From positions 1-42,154 of the forward strand of contig CALLQB010000061.1 in NCBI GenBank assembly GCA_938015295.1: a DNA stretch of 42,154 nt, given 5' to 3'. Positions within the stretch are counted from its first letter, which is position 1. Each line of letters opens with the position of its first letter. The stretch comes from an uncultured Acidimicrobiales bacterium (lineage in GTDB: Bacteria > Actinomycetota > Acidimicrobiia > Acidimicrobiales > SHLQ01). The notes beneath the pieces were generated by a model. That model was given only the letters and a program-made list of their open reading frames with translations, made no database searches and was not told where the DNA came from. The position numbers and the translations under genes are program-made. Positions 33,985 to 41,966 of this stretch are shown here, piece by piece.

Positions 33985-35251
33985 TCAGCAAGAGTCCGGC
34001 GACGATTGGCAGGATGAGGGCGCCGATACCGGCCCATCGAGCCAAGCTTGCATAGGAGCTGAACTCGACAATGGCGCCCGACGCCAGCCCGGCGATAGCT
34101 CCGCTGCCAACCATAATGAGGTCGCTCGCTCCCTGGGTCGTGGTCCGTTCTTCGGCGCTAAACGCAGCGCTCAGCAGCGAACTCCCGGCGATGAGACCAA
34201 AACTCCAGCCGAGGCCGATCAGGAAGAGACCAACGAACACCCCGGTGCGGTCCTGCGGTTCGGTGCGGCTAGCGATCTGTGCCCCGGCGAACAAGATGGC
34301 CCCACCTGCGGCGATGACCTGCAGGCTGCCGACCCGGTCGACCAACCAGCCAACGATGGGTGAGAACGCATACATGCCGACGATGTGCAGCGAAATGACG
34401 AAACCAATGATGCGTACTTTGTGGTCGCCGTTCTCCATATGAATTGGCGTCATGGTCATGACCCCGACCATCACTGCATGACCGGTGGCCATCGCCAGAA
34501 CGGCAAGCCGGGCCATCGGCACCGACCAAAGTTTGGTGAACGACTCGGCAATCGAGGGCCGCTTCGGACTATCGGCCGACGTTGTGCCGCCGGAAGCAAC
34601 CAACGGATCGGGGCGAAGCAGGCGGCCAGTGATAGCCGACGCTACGGCGAATCCGATGATGGCGAGGAGGTAGGGGCCACTGCGCTCGGGGAGTCCGGCG
34701 GCATCGGCCAGCGAGGTGACTGGACCGGTCGAGATTGTTGGTCCGAGCACCGAGCCGAACGTTCCGGCCCAAACCAGCACGCCGATGGCGCGTGCTCGCG
34801 TGTCGTCATCGGCGAGGTCGGCTGCGGCGTATCGCGCCGACAAACTCGCCCCGTTACCGGCACCAATGAGCAACGCTCCCACCACCAGCATCGGGAAAAA
34901 TTCGGTGAAGGTCGCCAGAAAGGCCAGACCGGCGCCGAATCCGGCGATGAGCCAACCGGCAACAAGCCCCGGGCGCCGCCCTCGCCGGGCCATGAACCGC
35001 GACAGTGGCACCGCAGACAAGGCTGCGCCGACGGTGAGGCACGCGGCGGTCAGGCCGCCAAGGGTTTCGCTGCCGGTGAGCTCTTTGCCGAGGGGGGCGG
35101 TGACCGGGAACGCCCCAGCTAAGCCCATGCCAGCGGGGATAGTCGAGGCCATGAGGACCCCGATCGTTCGTTTCTGTACCGCGGGCCGGTCTTCGGCTGC
35201 GACTTCGTAGTCACGAACGGGAGTTCCGGGAGTAGGCACGAAGCAGCACAC
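33920..35251 (-). CDS. Major facilitator superfamily transporter
   Basis: A 443-residue membrane transporter with about twelve hydrophobic segments. Motif A is RFMARRGRRPGL between segments 2 and 3, a second copy-like loop is VGWLVDRVGSLQV, and GPTISTGP resembles the antiporter motif C region. It is probably a proton-linked exporter; the substrate is unknown. The GTG at 35251 has GAGGA (complement of 35258-35262) about 6 nt upstream; an internal start at MASTIPAGMG (residue 34) is an alternative. The divergent F420-type gene begins only 17 bp away, so the promoter for this gene must lie inside that neighbour. Its last 65 bp overlap the convergent Cys-knuckle gene. Confidence 0.85.
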   Translation of the reverse strand: MCCFVPTPGTPVRDYEVAAEDRPAVQKRTIGVLMASTIPAGMGLAGAFPVTAPLGKELTGSETLGGLTAACLTVGAALSAVPLSRFMARRGRRPGLVAGWLIAGFGAGLAFLATFTEFFPMLVVGALLIGAGNGASLSARYAAADLADDDTRARAIGVLVWAGTFGSVLGPTISTGPVTSLADAAGLPERSGPYLLAIIGFAVASAITGRLLRPDPLVASGGTTSADSPKRPSIAESFTKLWSVPMARLAVLAMATGHAVMVGVMTMTPIHMENGDHKVRIIGFVISLHIVGMYAFSPIVGWLVDRVGSLQVIAAGGAILFAGAQIASRTEPQDRTGVFVGLFLIGLGWSFGLIAGSSLLSAAFSAEERTTTQGASDLIMVGSGAIAGLASGAIVEFSSYASLARWAGIGALILPIVAGLLLINRRSTPGRRPPPEVVQSTAG

Positions 35252-35255
35252 TAAC

Positions 35256-35261
35256 TATCCT
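35256..35261 (+). promoter_or_regulatory. -10 element of F420-type nitroreductase gene (leaderless)
   Basis: TATCCT lies exactly 7 nt before the ATG at 35269, in the 17-bp gap to the divergent MFS gene, and it coincides with the complement of that gene's ribosome-binding site. Confidence 0.5.
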
Positions 35262-35268
35262 CAGCGCC

Positions 35269-35673
35269 ATGAGCGACTGGAATGCACAAGTCATCGAAGA
35301 GTTTCGGGCAAACGAGGGCAAGGTCGCGCAGTTTGGCGACGCCCCGCTGGTGATCCTCAACACCATCGGTGCGAAGAGCGGCCAGGTTCGCGAGATTCCA
35401 CTTGTCGCACTGGTTGAAGGTGACGATGTCTTTGTGTTCGCTTCGAAGGGCGGCGCTTCAACCAACCCCGACTGGTTCTACAACCTCAAGGCCAACCCCG
35501 AGGTGAGCGTCGAGTTCGGCGCCGAGACCTTTGAAGCAACCGCCATCCAGCTTCCTGAAAAGATGGGGCAAGACACGTTGCAACGCCAGGCCGAACTGCT
35601 GCCTCAGTTTGGCGAGTATGTGGCTAGTGCCGCTCCTCGCATCATTCCGGTGTTCTCGGTTCAGCGAACCTAA
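35269..35673 (+). CDS. F420-dependent nitroreductase-like protein (DDN family)
   Basis: A 134-residue split beta-barrel protein of the deazaflavin-dependent nitroreductase family, in which members reduce quinones or other substrates with F420H2. Typical sequence: APLVILNTIGAKSGQVREIPLVAL, then VFVFASKGGASTNPDWFYNLKANPEVSVEFG and a C-terminal MGQDTLQRQAELLPQF. The length is normal for the family. The start is set by the -10 at 35256. Its physiological substrate is unknown. The next gene converges 15 bp beyond the stop. Confidence 0.9.
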   Translation: MSDWNAQVIEEFRANEGKVAQFGDAPLVILNTIGAKSGQVREIPLVALVEGDDVFVFASKGGASTNPDWFYNLKANPEVSVEFGAETFEATAIQLPEKMGQDTLQRQAELLPQFGEYVASAAPRIIPVFSVQRT

Positions 35674-35688
35674 GGGTCTCGGGTGTAG

Positions 35689-36585
35689 CTATCCCAACGA
35701 GTCGGCCAGGTCGACCAACGCGGTATCCGCGTTCATTTCAATTGGGTCGCCGTGGCCAACCAGAAGTGTGTTGAAGCTGAGCTGCGCCAACGCCTTTACG
35801 GTTTCGAGTGCCTCGGCGGTGTCGGTGTTGAATCGATCGGGCCCTGCGATCACGCCGCCATTTTCTGTCCAGACTGCGTCGCCAGCAACCAAAAGACCGG
35901 CATCGTGATCGATAACCGACATATGTCCAGGCGTGTGACCGGGCGAAGCCACCGCTTCGAGGCCGAAAACCTCTTCGCCTCCGGTGAGACCGACGATGTC
36001 TCTGTTGCTCAGATCGCTGAGGTCGGCCTCACCTGCGTACGCCGTGGCATTGATCGCAGCCGCCAGCACCGCATCGATCGAGCCGGCATGGTCACCATGA
36101 TTGTGAGTGAGTACCACGTGTTCGACATCGCTGTAGTTGAGCCCGAGTGTGGCCAGTGTTTCTCCAATGGCGTCGGCACTGCCGGGATTGCCGGTGTCGA
36201 CGATAGTTGCCTTGTTGCCGCGGGCCAGCACGTACGCAGACACAAAACCGAGGTTGGCGCGGCCCCACCGAAGCTCGTCGGTGGCGGCAGGTTCGCTATC
36301 GACGGCTGAAGTGGTGGGAGTCGATGCTGCTGGGTCGGATTCGGCAACCGTCGAAGGCGCCGAGGTGGTTGCACCCGGCGAGGCTCCGGTCGGTTCCCCC
36401 GAACTGCAGGCACTGAGCACCGCTGGGCTGACAACCGCCAGAGCAACGGTTCCTTTTCCTACCTCGCCGAGGAATGCTCGACGAGATTTCGCTCGGGCAC
36501 GGGGATAGAAGATCTTCCCGTGGTCGTGGCCATGTTCGTGTTCGTGGCCAATGGGTGATCCGTCGACGCTATGTACTCCACACAT
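35689..36585 (-). CDS. Tat-exported metallo-beta-lactamase-fold lipoprotein
   Basis: A 298-residue metallohydrolase. The catalytic motif HNHGDH (His161, His163, Asp165, His166) and later SPGHTPGH and VGHGDP are those of a two-zinc glyoxalase II/lactonase-like enzyme. Before this come a twin-arginine signal (SRRAFLG, Arg35-Arg36), a hydrophobic stretch and a lipobox ending at Cys60, then a Ser/Thr/Pro linker to about 105. The 34-residue n-region is unusual: HEHEHGHDHG (14-23) is a probable metal-binding run. The substrate is unknown; lactones or thioesters are possible. TAGGTT (36592-36597) lies 6 nt from the ATG, indicating a leaderless mRNA. Confidence 0.85.
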   Translation of the reverse strand: MCGVHSVDGSPIGHEHEHGHDHGKIFYPRARAKSRRAFLGEVGKGTVALAVVSPAVLSACSSGEPTGASPGATTSAPSTVAESDPAASTPTTSAVDSEPAATDELRWGRANLGFVSAYVLARGNKATIVDTGNPGSADAIGETLATLGLNYSDVEHVVLTHNHGDHAGSIDAVLAAAINATAYAGEADLSDLSNRDIVGLTGGEEVFGLEAVASPGHTPGHMSVIDHDAGLLVAGDAVWTENGGVIAGPDRFNTDTAEALETVKALAQLSFNTLLVGHGDPIEMNADTALVDLADSLG

Positions 36586-36591
36586 GATTCG

Positions 36592-36597
36592 AACCTA
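36592..36597 (-). promoter_or_regulatory. -10 element of metallohydrolase gene (leaderless)
   Basis: TAGGTT on the minus strand, 6 nt before the ATG at 36585; no Shine-Dalgarno sequence. Confidence 0.45.
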
Positions 36598-36683
36598 GTG
36601 GTCTCTGCATGCCTAGAAGCAGTCGTCATTGCGATCGTGGCACTCGTCATGTGTCCCGTAACGCCGTTTTCGGCGCGACCAAG

Positions 36684-36689
36684 TACTTT
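36684..36689 (+). promoter_or_regulatory. -10 element fixing the GTG start of the MttB-family gene
   Basis: TACTTT lies exactly 7 nt before the GTG at 36697, the leaderless pattern. A small hairpin (CGCCG-TTTT-CGGCG, 36662-36675) lies just upstream in the -35 region. Confidence 0.5.
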
Positions 36690-36696
36690 TTGTCGC

Positions 36697-38295
36697 GTGA
36701 GCAATGAAGCTGTCAATGGCGATAGCGGTCGAGAGTCGTCGCAAAGTCGGCCAGGTCGGCCAGGTCGGCCAGGTCGACAAGGTCGGCCAGGTCGTACAAA
36801 ACGAACCCGCAGTGTTGTGGCCGATCAGCCGCCGTTCGCTCAGCCGCGAATGTCTATGGCGCCCACCGCCATCGTCAGCGACGACGAACTCGAGGCAATC
36901 CACCGGGCCTCACTTCGCGTGCTGGCCGAAACGGGTATCGATTTCCTGCACCCAGAGGCCTTGCGACTGCTCGCTGAGGCGGGTGCGTCGGTCGACGGCG
37001 AGCGGGTTCGTTTCGACCCCGAAATGATCGCCGAATATATGGCACACATTCCCTCAGAGTTCACGTTGCACGGTCGACTGCCCGAACGCGATCTTCGCAT
37101 TGGCGACAACTGGGTTGCGTACAGTTCGGTGGCGAGCGCTCCCAACTATGTGAACCTCGACGGCAAACGGCTGACCGGCGACCGGGCCGGCTATCAGGAC
37201 TTTCTTCGTCTCGGGCAGATGCTGAATGCCGTGCATATGTTCGGCGGCTATCCCGTAGAACCCATCGACATTCATCCGTCGATTCGTCACCTCGAAGCGG
37301 CGTACGACGCGTACACGTTGACCGACCGCGCATTTCACATCTACAGCCTGAGCCGCGAGCGCAACCTCGACGGCCTCGAGATGGTGCGGATCGCTCGAGG
37401 CATTGATGACGAAACCCTCGAGCGCGAACCGAGTTTGATGAGTGTCATCAATGCGAGCTCGCCGCTGCGCTACGACACGGTGATGCTTGAGGGAATCTTG
37501 CAGATGTCGGCCCGCAACCAGGTCATTGTCATTACGCCTTTCACGTTGGCTGGCGCTATGGCTCCCATCACCGTTGCTGGGGCATCGGTGCAACAAAACG
37601 CCGAGGCGTTGGCTGGTCTTACCTTCACCCAGGTGGTGCGCAAAGGTGCGCCAGTGATGTACGGCGGTTTCACGAGCAACGTCGACATGCGCTCGGGTTC
37701 GCCGGCGTTCGGCACTCCTGAATATGCGAAGGCGTGTCTGATCGGCGGGCAGCTGACCCGCAAATACGGCGTGCCGTACCGGTCGTCGAATGTGAGTGCT
37801 TCCAACGCGGTCGACGCACAGGCTGGCTACGAAAGTGTGTGGGCGTTGTGGGGTGCAATCATGGGCGGCGCAAACTTTGTGATGCACGGTGCGGGCTGGA
37901 TGGAAGGCGGCCTGCACGCCAGCTACGAGAAGATGGTCATCGACGCCGACCTGCTCAACATGGTGTCGACCTTCCTGAAGCCGCTCGACCTCAGCGAGGA
38001 CGCGCTGGCGGTCGATGCGATCGCGCAGGTGGGGCCGGCCGGACACTTCTTTGGCGAAGAACACACCCAGGCCCGCTATGCCGATGAGTTCTTGTCGCCC
38101 ATGGTGTCCGACTGGCGGAATTGGGAGACCTGGTCAGAGGCCGGGGAGCTCGATGCAAAAAAGCGGGCGAATCAGCTCGCCCGAGAACTGCTCGACAACT
38201 ACGAGAAGCCACCAATCGACGACGCTGTCGAAGCGGAGCTCCGCGCATTTGTCGATCGAAGAATCGCCGAAGGCGGCGTAGAAACCGACTATTAG
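36697..38295 (+). CDS. Trimethylamine methyltransferase (MttB) family protein, non-pyrrolysine
   Basis: A 532-residue member of the MttB superfamily, TIM-barrel enzymes that move a methyl group from a quaternary or tertiary amine to a corrinoid protein. Family features: ELEAIHRASLRVLAETGIDFLHPEAL near the start, TPFTLAGAMAPITVAGASVQQNAEALAGL in mid-protein, and GAGWMEGGLHASYEKMVIDADLL. There is no in-frame TAG, so this is the pyrrolysine-free branch; members of that branch (MtgB) demethylate glycine betaine. The dehydrogenase 68 bp downstream supports betaine to dimethylglycine to sarcosine. No corrinoid protein is in the window. The GTG at 36697 is favoured by the -10 at 36684. The N-terminus then has an RPG repeat; the ATG at 36850 is too far inside the domain. 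Confidence 0.85.
   Translation: MSNEAVNGDSGRESSQSRPGRPGRPGRQGRPGRTKRTRSVVADQPPFAQPRMSMAPTAIVSDDELEAIHRASLRVLAETGIDFLHPEALRLLAEAGASVDGERVRFDPEMIAEYMAHIPSEFTLHGRLPERDLRIGDNWVAYSSVASAPNYVNLDGKRLTGDRAGYQDFLRLGQMLNAVHMFGGYPVEPIDIHPSIRHLEAAYDAYTLTDRAFHIYSLSRERNLDGLEMVRIARGIDDETLEREPSLMSVINASSPLRYDTVMLEGILQMSARNQVIVITPFTLAGAMAPITVAGASVQQNAEALAGLTFTQVVRKGAPVMYGGFTSNVDMRSGSPAFGTPEYAKACLIGGQLTRKYGVPYRSSNVSASNAVDAQAGYESVWALWGAIMGGANFVMHGAGWMEGGLHASYEKMVIDADLLNMVSTFLKPLDLSEDALAVDAIAQVGPAGHFFGEEHTQARYADEFLSPMVSDWRNWETWSEAGELDAKKRANQLARELLDNYEKPPIDDAVEAELRAFVDRRIAEGGVETDY
36746..36799 (+). repeat. 9-bp tandem repeat in the MttB-family N-terminus
   Basis: Six units of GTCGGCCAG (four exact, two diverged) run from 36746 to 36799. 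In frame they encode an RPG-repeat tail before the conserved domain. Confidence 0.85.
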
Positions 38296-38334
38296 AAATA
38301 GGGGTCAGGCACTTAAAGTGCCTGACCCCTATTT
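38296..38334. repeat. REP-like palindrome, copy 2
   Basis: A perfect 39-bp palindrome (19-bp arms, one central base) begins at the base after the MttB-family stop codon. The left arm is identical to copy 1 at 21768-21786. A T-run follows the stem on neither strand to any length, yet its place at a gene end suits a terminator or mRNA 3'-end stabiliser. Confidence 0.75.
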
Positions 38335-38363
38335 CGCATTGACACAGAGCGATAGGGGAGAAC

Positions 38364-40823
38364 GTGAAGGATCAAGCACAGGTTGTGGTGATTGGTGGCG
38401 GGGTTGTGGGTGCATCGGTGATGTACCACCTCACCAAGGCGGGTGTCACCGATGTGGTGCTGGTCGAACGGCGCGAACTGACCCACGGATCGACCTGGCA
38501 CTCGGCCGGCGGCATGCACACACTCAACGGCGACCCCAACGTTGCAGCGTTGCAGAAGTACACCGTCGAGCTGTACCACGAGATCGAAAGGATCTCGGGT
38601 CAAGATTGTGGAGTTCATCTCACCGGCGGCATTGTTCTCGCCGATTCCGACGAGCGCCTCGACTTCTTGAAGATGGCCAATGCGCGAGCCCGGTACCTCG
38701 GAATGGAGTCGCACATGATTTCAGCCGAGGAGGCCCACGAGATGGTGCCCTTCCTCGACCCGAAGTTTTTCAAGGGCGCTCTGTTTGATGCCCACGAAGG
38801 GCATGTCGATCCGTCCGGGGTGACCTATGCGTACGCGAAGGCCGCACAGATGGCAGGCGCCGAGGTGTACAAGAACACGTGGGCGCATGCGATTACCCCG
38901 GTCGCCGGTGGTGGGTGGGATATTCACCTGCACAACACGCAAAACGACGAGGATCTGGGCAGCATTCGCTGCGAACAGTTTGTGAACGCCGGTGGTCTGT
39001 GGGCCCGCGAAGTTGGCCGCATGACCGGGCTCGAGATCCCGATTCTGGCGATGGAACATATGTACATCCTCACCGAGGCGGTTCCTGAACTCGCCGAATG
39101 GCGCAAGACGTCAAGCCTCCCCGGCTTTCATGTGATGGACCTCGGCGGCGAGATCTATATGCGTGAGGAAGGCGAAGGCCTGCTGCTCGGCACCTATGAA
39201 CCAAACGGTGTTCCCTGGTCGCCGCACACGACGCCCTGGGACTTCGGTGCTCAACTTCTTCCGCCCGACCTCGAACGCATCGCCGCAAACCTCGACGTTG
39301 GGTTCCAGCATTTCCCGATCTTCAACGAGGTTGGTATCAAACAAACCATCAACGGCCCGTTCACCTTTGCGCCCGATGGCAATCCGATGATCGGCCCGGT
39401 GAAGGGCCAACGCGGCCACTGGTTGGCGTGTGGCGTGATGGCAGGGCTCAGTCAAGGCGGCGGTGTTGGTCTGGCGATGGCCAACTGGATGACCGACGGC
39501 GACCCCGGGTTCGACGTTTGGGGAATGGATAACGCCCGCTTCGGCGACTGGGCGACACCCCGGTATACCGCAGCGAAGGTCGTCGAGAATTACGGGCGAC
39601 GTTTCAGAATCACCTTCCCGAACGAAGAACTGCCTGCCGCTCGCGGCCACATCAAGTCGCCGATCTATGACCGGCTCGCATCACATAACGCGGTATTTGG
39701 CGCGGCGTTTGGCCTCGAGTACCCGCTGTGGTTTCAGCGCCCCGGCGAGGCCCCAGAAGAGGAAGTGACCTTCCGTCGGTCGAATGCGTTTCCGGTTGTG
39801 GCCGACGAGGTCGCCGCAGTGCGCTCAGCGGTAGGGCTGCTCGAAACAACCGGCTACGCGAAGTACGAGTTCTCTGGACCCCGGGCCCGCGCTTGGCTCG
39901 ACGGCATGCTGGCGAACCACGTGCCGAACGTTGGCCGGATGGCGCTCACCCCCATGCTCAACTACCACGGCAAGCTGATTGGCGACTTCACCGTCGCGGC
40001 GATGGCCGACGACCGGTTCATGATCTTTGGCTCCGGCCCCGCCGAGCGGTACCACGAGCGCTGGTTCCTCGAACACCTGCCTACCGATGGCACCGTGCAT
40101 TTCCGAACGTGTGGCAACGAGTTGACCGGTCTATCGATTGCTGGGCCGAACGCTCGCGCCGTACTCGCCGAACTTTGCGACTTCGATGTCAGCAACGAAG
40201 CATTCCCGTTTCGAGATATCCGCGACACCCGCGTGGGCGCTGCCCCAGCCATCGTGGGCCGCATCTCGTTCACCGGCGACCTCGGCTACGAGATCTGGTG
40301 TGCCGCCAGCTACCAGCAACAACTCTTCGACCTCATACTGGAAGTCGGGAAGAAGCATGGCCTGAAGCTGTTTGGCATCCGTGCTCTCGATTCGATGCGT
40401 TTCGACAAAGGCTGGGGTAGCTGGGCGACCGAATACCGCCCGATTTATGACCCGTATGAGGCAAACATGGGTTGGATGGTGAAACTCGACAAGGACTTCA
40501 TCGGTCGCGATGCCGCCGCTAACACGCAGGCAGCTGGTCCGAGCCGCAAGCTCGTGATGTTCTCGGTTGACGCTGGCGACGGTGATCTCGCCGCCGATTC
40601 GATTGGCGACGAACCGATTTGGCACGACGGCGAAGTTGTTGGTTGGGTCACCTCGGGTGGGTACGCGCACCACAGCCAGCTCTCGATGGCCCTCGGGTAT
40701 GTGCCGGTGGGGGTCGCGTCGGCTACGAGTGGCTTCGAGATCGAGATTGTCGGCGAGCGACGTGCAGCCACTCGTCTCGCTGAAGCCCCCTTTGATCCGT
40801 CAGGTGTACGGATGCGCTCGTAG
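38364..40823 (+). CDS. Dimethylglycine/sarcosine dehydrogenase-like FAD and folate enzyme
   Basis: An 819-residue oxidase/dehydrogenase. Residues 1 to about 380 are a DAO-type FAD domain: GGGVVGAS (11-18), and GSTWHSAGG with His46, the position that bears covalent FAD in relatives. A linking domain follows, then a folate-binding aminomethyltransferase-like (GcvT) half from about 430 (TGYAKYEFSGPRARAWLD; FTGDLGYEIW; GIRALDSMRFDKGWGSWATEY). This order is that of dimethylglycine and sarcosine dehydrogenases, which oxidise the N-methyl group and pass it to tetrahydrofolate. The GTG start has GGGGAG upstream with a short spacer. MttB-family and creatinase genes nearby fit both substrates. It ends 15 bp from the converging acetyltransferase gene. 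Confidence 0.9.
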   Translation: MKDQAQVVVIGGGVVGASVMYHLTKAGVTDVVLVERRELTHGSTWHSAGGMHTLNGDPNVAALQKYTVELYHEIERISGQDCGVHLTGGIVLADSDERLDFLKMANARARYLGMESHMISAEEAHEMVPFLDPKFFKGALFDAHEGHVDPSGVTYAYAKAAQMAGAEVYKNTWAHAITPVAGGGWDIHLHNTQNDEDLGSIRCEQFVNAGGLWAREVGRMTGLEIPILAMEHMYILTEAVPELAEWRKTSSLPGFHVMDLGGEIYMREEGEGLLLGTYEPNGVPWSPHTTPWDFGAQLLPPDLERIAANLDVGFQHFPIFNEVGIKQTINGPFTFAPDGNPMIGPVKGQRGHWLACGVMAGLSQGGGVGLAMANWMTDGDPGFDVWGMDNARFGDWATPRYTAAKVVENYGRRFRITFPNEELPAARGHIKSPIYDRLASHNAVFGAAFGLEYPLWFQRPGEAPEEEVTFRRSNAFPVVADEVAAVRSAVGLLETTGYAKYEFSGPRARAWLDGMLANHVPNVGRMALTPMLNYHGKLIGDFTVAAMADDRFMIFGSGPAERYHERWFLEHLPTDGTVHFRTCGNELTGLSIAGPNARAVLAELCDFDVSNEAFPFRDIRDTRVGAAPAIVGRISFTGDLGYEIWCAASYQQQLFDLILEVGKKHGLKLFGIRALDSMRFDKGWGSWATEYRPIYDPYEANMGWMVKLDKDFIGRDAAANTQAAGPSRKLVMFSVDAGDGDLAADSIGDEPIWHDGEVVGWVTSGGYAHHSQLSMALGYVPVGVASATSGFEIEIVGERRAATRLAEAPFDPSGVRMRS

Positions 40824-40838
40824 TTCGGTTGTCGCAGT

Positions 40839-41966
40839 TCAGTCGTCGCTGAGGTTCTGCGTGATCGCTGCATCGACCGCTGGGTCAAGCAACTGGTTGG
40901 CGGTTCGAATATGGATGCTTCGCTGCACCGACTCGATGATGATTCGGTCGGCGGCGGCAACGCGGTCGACGAATCCCGCCGATTCGAAGTCGTCCCAGTG
41001 CATCATCTCGATGCTCGCAAAGTGACACGCCAGCGGATCCTCGGCGTAACGCATCATCGAGTCGTGCAGGACGAGCGTGTGCCCGCCGATGAGGTCGTCG
41101 GTGCCAGTGCTCTTGTAGCGACGTATCCCGTGGATTCCGACATCGTCGAGTGATTCGGTGGTGGTTGTGCCCGGACGGTTGCAGCCGAGTTTTGTGCGGA
41201 ACTCGTATTCGTCCCAGCCCAGGCGCCTCGCGATCGCTCCCGGGTTCCGCCGATTCTTTCCCTTCACCACCGTCGCAGTTTTGAACTGACCAGGAGCGAG
41301 GTGGTCGAGCAGCTGCTCAACAAAGACGAGCGCCCCTCGGTATGTCCAGTGAGCGTCGTAGCGGTAGTAGTTGCGGTAGGGGCTTTCGGGCCGCTCGGCA
41401 GCCCGTAGTGGTTGCCACACTTCGATCAGCTGGTCGGTGGTCGAGAACGCGTCTACCAGCTCGATTTCGCGTGCGACCTGGCAGTCGTTGGCCGCTTCTG
41501 CGCGGTAGGGAAGCAACTCGACCTGAATCGCTGACTTGTCGGGGGCAATGGTGAGAAACACGTCGCGACCTTCGCCGGCGTCCTGCCAGCCTCGCAACGT
41601 TTCGGCAAGCCTTTGGGCCGAATAGTCAACGGTGCACGGGCTGGTGAAGTCGTCTGCGAGGAAGAGGTTGCCGTCGTCGCCGATAAAAACGTTACTGACC
41701 GGCGCGTCACCAGAGACAGCAGCGAAGGTTCGGGTCGCAGCTTGGGCGGCCTCACCTCGCAGCGGCATTCGGTCGGCAAGATAGCCGTCGATCTGCGCGA
41801 AGCGTGGCGCGTCGAGCAGATGGGCAAGGTCGATTTCTGGAAAACTTTCTGGCGGGCTGGGGTCAACCCTGAACACGTCAATCCCTACTACGCGGGCGAT
41901 CCACGGACTTATGAGGATGCCCACCAGTAGTACGACGGTGAGGAGGAATTCTTGTCGGCGGATCAT
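40839..41966 (-). CDS. AlgX/AlgJ-like SGNH-fold acetyltransferase
   Basis: A 375-residue protein with a short cytoplasmic start and one N-terminal membrane segment (about 7-27), the rest outside. It resembles the AlgX/AlgJ domain that acetylates exopolysaccharide: DRMPLRGEA (65-73), APDKSAIQ (141-148), YDAHWTYRG (Asp204, His206) and a serine in LVLHDSMM (Ser303) give the expected Ser-His-Asp set. The ATG overlaps the upstream stop (ATGA). The MBOAT acetyl-carrier gene precedes it, as in alginate operons. The polysaccharide is unknown; alginate itself is not implied. Confidence 0.85.
   Translation of the reverse strand: MIRRQEFLLTVVLLVGILISPWIARVVGIDVFRVDPSPPESFPEIDLAHLLDAPRFAQIDGYLADRMPLRGEAAQAATRTFAAVSGDAPVSNVFIGDDGNLFLADDFTSPCTVDYSAQRLAETLRGWQDAGEGRDVFLTIAPDKSAIQVELLPYRAEAANDCQVAREIELVDAFSTTDQLIEVWQPLRAAERPESPYRNYYRYDAHWTYRGALVFVEQLLDHLAPGQFKTATVVKGKNRRNPGAIARRLGWDEYEFRTKLGCNRPGTTTTESLDDVGIHGIRRYKSTGTDDLIGGHTLVLHDSMMRYAEDPLACHFASIEMMHWDDFESAGFVDRVAAADRIIIESVQRSIHIRTANQLLDPAVDAAITQNLSDD

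Noticed and set aside
37054..38064. Antisense open frame (336 codons) opposite the MttB-family gene
   Set aside because: Same reason: a shadow of a conserved gene with no domain or start signal.
36697..38295. Pyrrolysine-type trimethylamine methyltransferase
   Set aside because: The frame has no internal TAG; it belongs to the pyrrolysine-free branch.
10679..38352. Shared 13-mer TGACACAGAGCGA at 10679-10691 and 38340-38352, both beside palindromes
   Set aside because: In 42 kb several chance matches of this length are expected, and the contexts differ.
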